Positions 63,601 through 64,000 of a stretch of DNA of 64,000 nt are shown in pieces. The translations under genes and the position numbers were made by a program. Within the stretch, counting starts at the first letter, position 1. Each line of letters starts with the position of its first letter. Location: contig NC_079876.1 of NCBI RefSeq assembly GCF_029227915.1, forward strand, positions 21,640,001-21,704,000, read 5' to 3'. The notes below the pieces were generated by a model. That model saw only the letters and a program-made list of their open reading frames with translations, did not search any database and was not told where the DNA came from. The DNA comes from Hydractinia symbiolongicarpus. Its lineage: Eukaryota > Cnidaria > Hydrozoa > Anthoathecata > Hydractiniidae.

Positions 63601-64000
63601 GCGCGGACACGTGGAACCACTTGATTTACGTGTAAGACCTTTATTAGGCACCAAAAGGCCATATAACAGCCTTTAGAGGCCTGTACACGTAGTTGACGGT
63701 GTTGTAAGTCTATGGCGCATTGAAAAACGACTTTAGATGACGTAGACCATTAAGAGTGGAAGGACTAGACCGATGGTAACCTGCGCTAACGCATGGAAGC
63801 TCATGTTTTACGTGTAAGGCCTTTATTAGGCCGCAAAAGGCCATATAACAGCCTGTAGAGGCCTGTACACGCAGTTGACGGTGTTGTAAGGGCATGGCTC
63901 GATGGAAAACGACTTGGGACGTCGTAGTCCATTGACGGTGGAAGGACTAGACCCATCGTAACGTGCGCAGGCACGTGGAACTATGTCACTCACATGTAAG

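Larger units (their letters stand above)
14004..64000. repeat. Large tandem satellite array, about 182-bp monomer
   Basis: From about 14004 to the window end the DNA is continuous tandem repeats. The spacing of the GCATTTAGAG/GCCTTTAGAG block is 182 bp (14012 to 14194; 18004, 18186, 18368), so there are about 275 monomers. Fixed landmarks in order are: GCMTTTAGAGGYCTGTACACGT, GTTGTAAG, a Met-like ATGG, a GACTTGGGACG-type block, CATTGAG, a GGAATAGACC-type block, then a class-specific segment ending in AAAAGGCCATATAAC. Some monomers are 185 bp, with GATGATGG in place of GATGG. The monomer is visibly richer in GC and CpG than the left 14 kb. No unrelated transposon interrupts it. There is only one foreign insertion, of under 50 bp (two copies). 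The right boundary is outside the window. Confidence 0.97.

Noticed and set aside
14004-64000. More than one hundred minus-strand reading frames of 60-130 codons with similar translations
   Set aside because: They recur because the monomer recurs. The 182-bp period is not a multiple of three, so a frame shifts at every monomer and closes within one or two. Frame-breaking variants are common, and no longer protein, signal or domain emerges.
14004-64000. CRISPR array
   Set aside because: Units are 182 bp and homologous along their whole length. There are no short direct repeats separated by unique spacers and the context is eukaryotic.
14004-64000. Tandem rRNA, tRNA or snRNA gene cluster
   Set aside because: The monomer contains no tRNA A/B box pair with a cloverleaf, no 5S internal control sequence I can recognise, and no rRNA core motif.

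Overview
Eukaryotic (animal) genomic DNA. The left 14 kb is AT-rich and intron-bearing, with one recognisable host gene. The right 50 kb is a single tandem satellite array that runs off the window. The host gene is a peroxisomal dienoyl-CoA isomerase (ECH1-type) with short exons. The transposon fossils around it (SWIM zinc-finger proteins, a pogo/CENP-B-like DDE transposase, a stand-alone HIRAN protein) are of kinds I associate with cnidarian genomes, so a hydrozoan-like cnidarian is my best guess. The species cannot be fixed from the sequence alone.

Layout. 1-3086: mostly non-coding, with a decayed SWIM zinc-finger gene on the minus strand (about 1190-2085). 3087-5633: the 3' part of an ECH1-like gene on the plus strand, in six recognisable coding exons and ending in a Ser-Lys-Leu peroxisomal signal. 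Its upstream exons are not seen. 5634-8663: AT-rich DNA with no gene I can support. 8664-11353: a 2.69-kb DNA transposon with 27-bp terminal inverted repeats and a TA target duplication. It carries two divergent genes, a HIRAN-domain protein (minus) and a frameshifted pogo-like DDE transposase (plus). 11354-12006: non-coding. 12007-12694: a probable small non-autonomous element with imperfect inverted ends. 12695-14003: a decayed MULE-type transposase with a SWIM zinc finger (plus), which runs directly into the satellite.

14004-64000: about 275 copies of a roughly 182-bp, CpG-rich monomer. The monomers fall into at least four sequence classes. Long blocks of mixed classes are duplicated in tandem, so the array is a patchwork of local higher-order repeats with different periods (about 364, 1154, 1336, 1455/1456, 1509, 2153, 2183, 2366 and about 5000 bp). 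Truncated monomers and one foreign insertion were copied along with the blocks and act as markers of unequal exchange. The many short minus-strand reading frames in the array are a by-product of the repeat and are not annotated as genes.

The genes do not form a pathway. The window reads as a host gene next to a transposon graveyard that borders a large, recently rearranged satellite, possibly centromeric or heterochromatic. All periods were obtained by comparing coordinates of matching segments by eye. Block boundaries are approximate, to about 100 bp.
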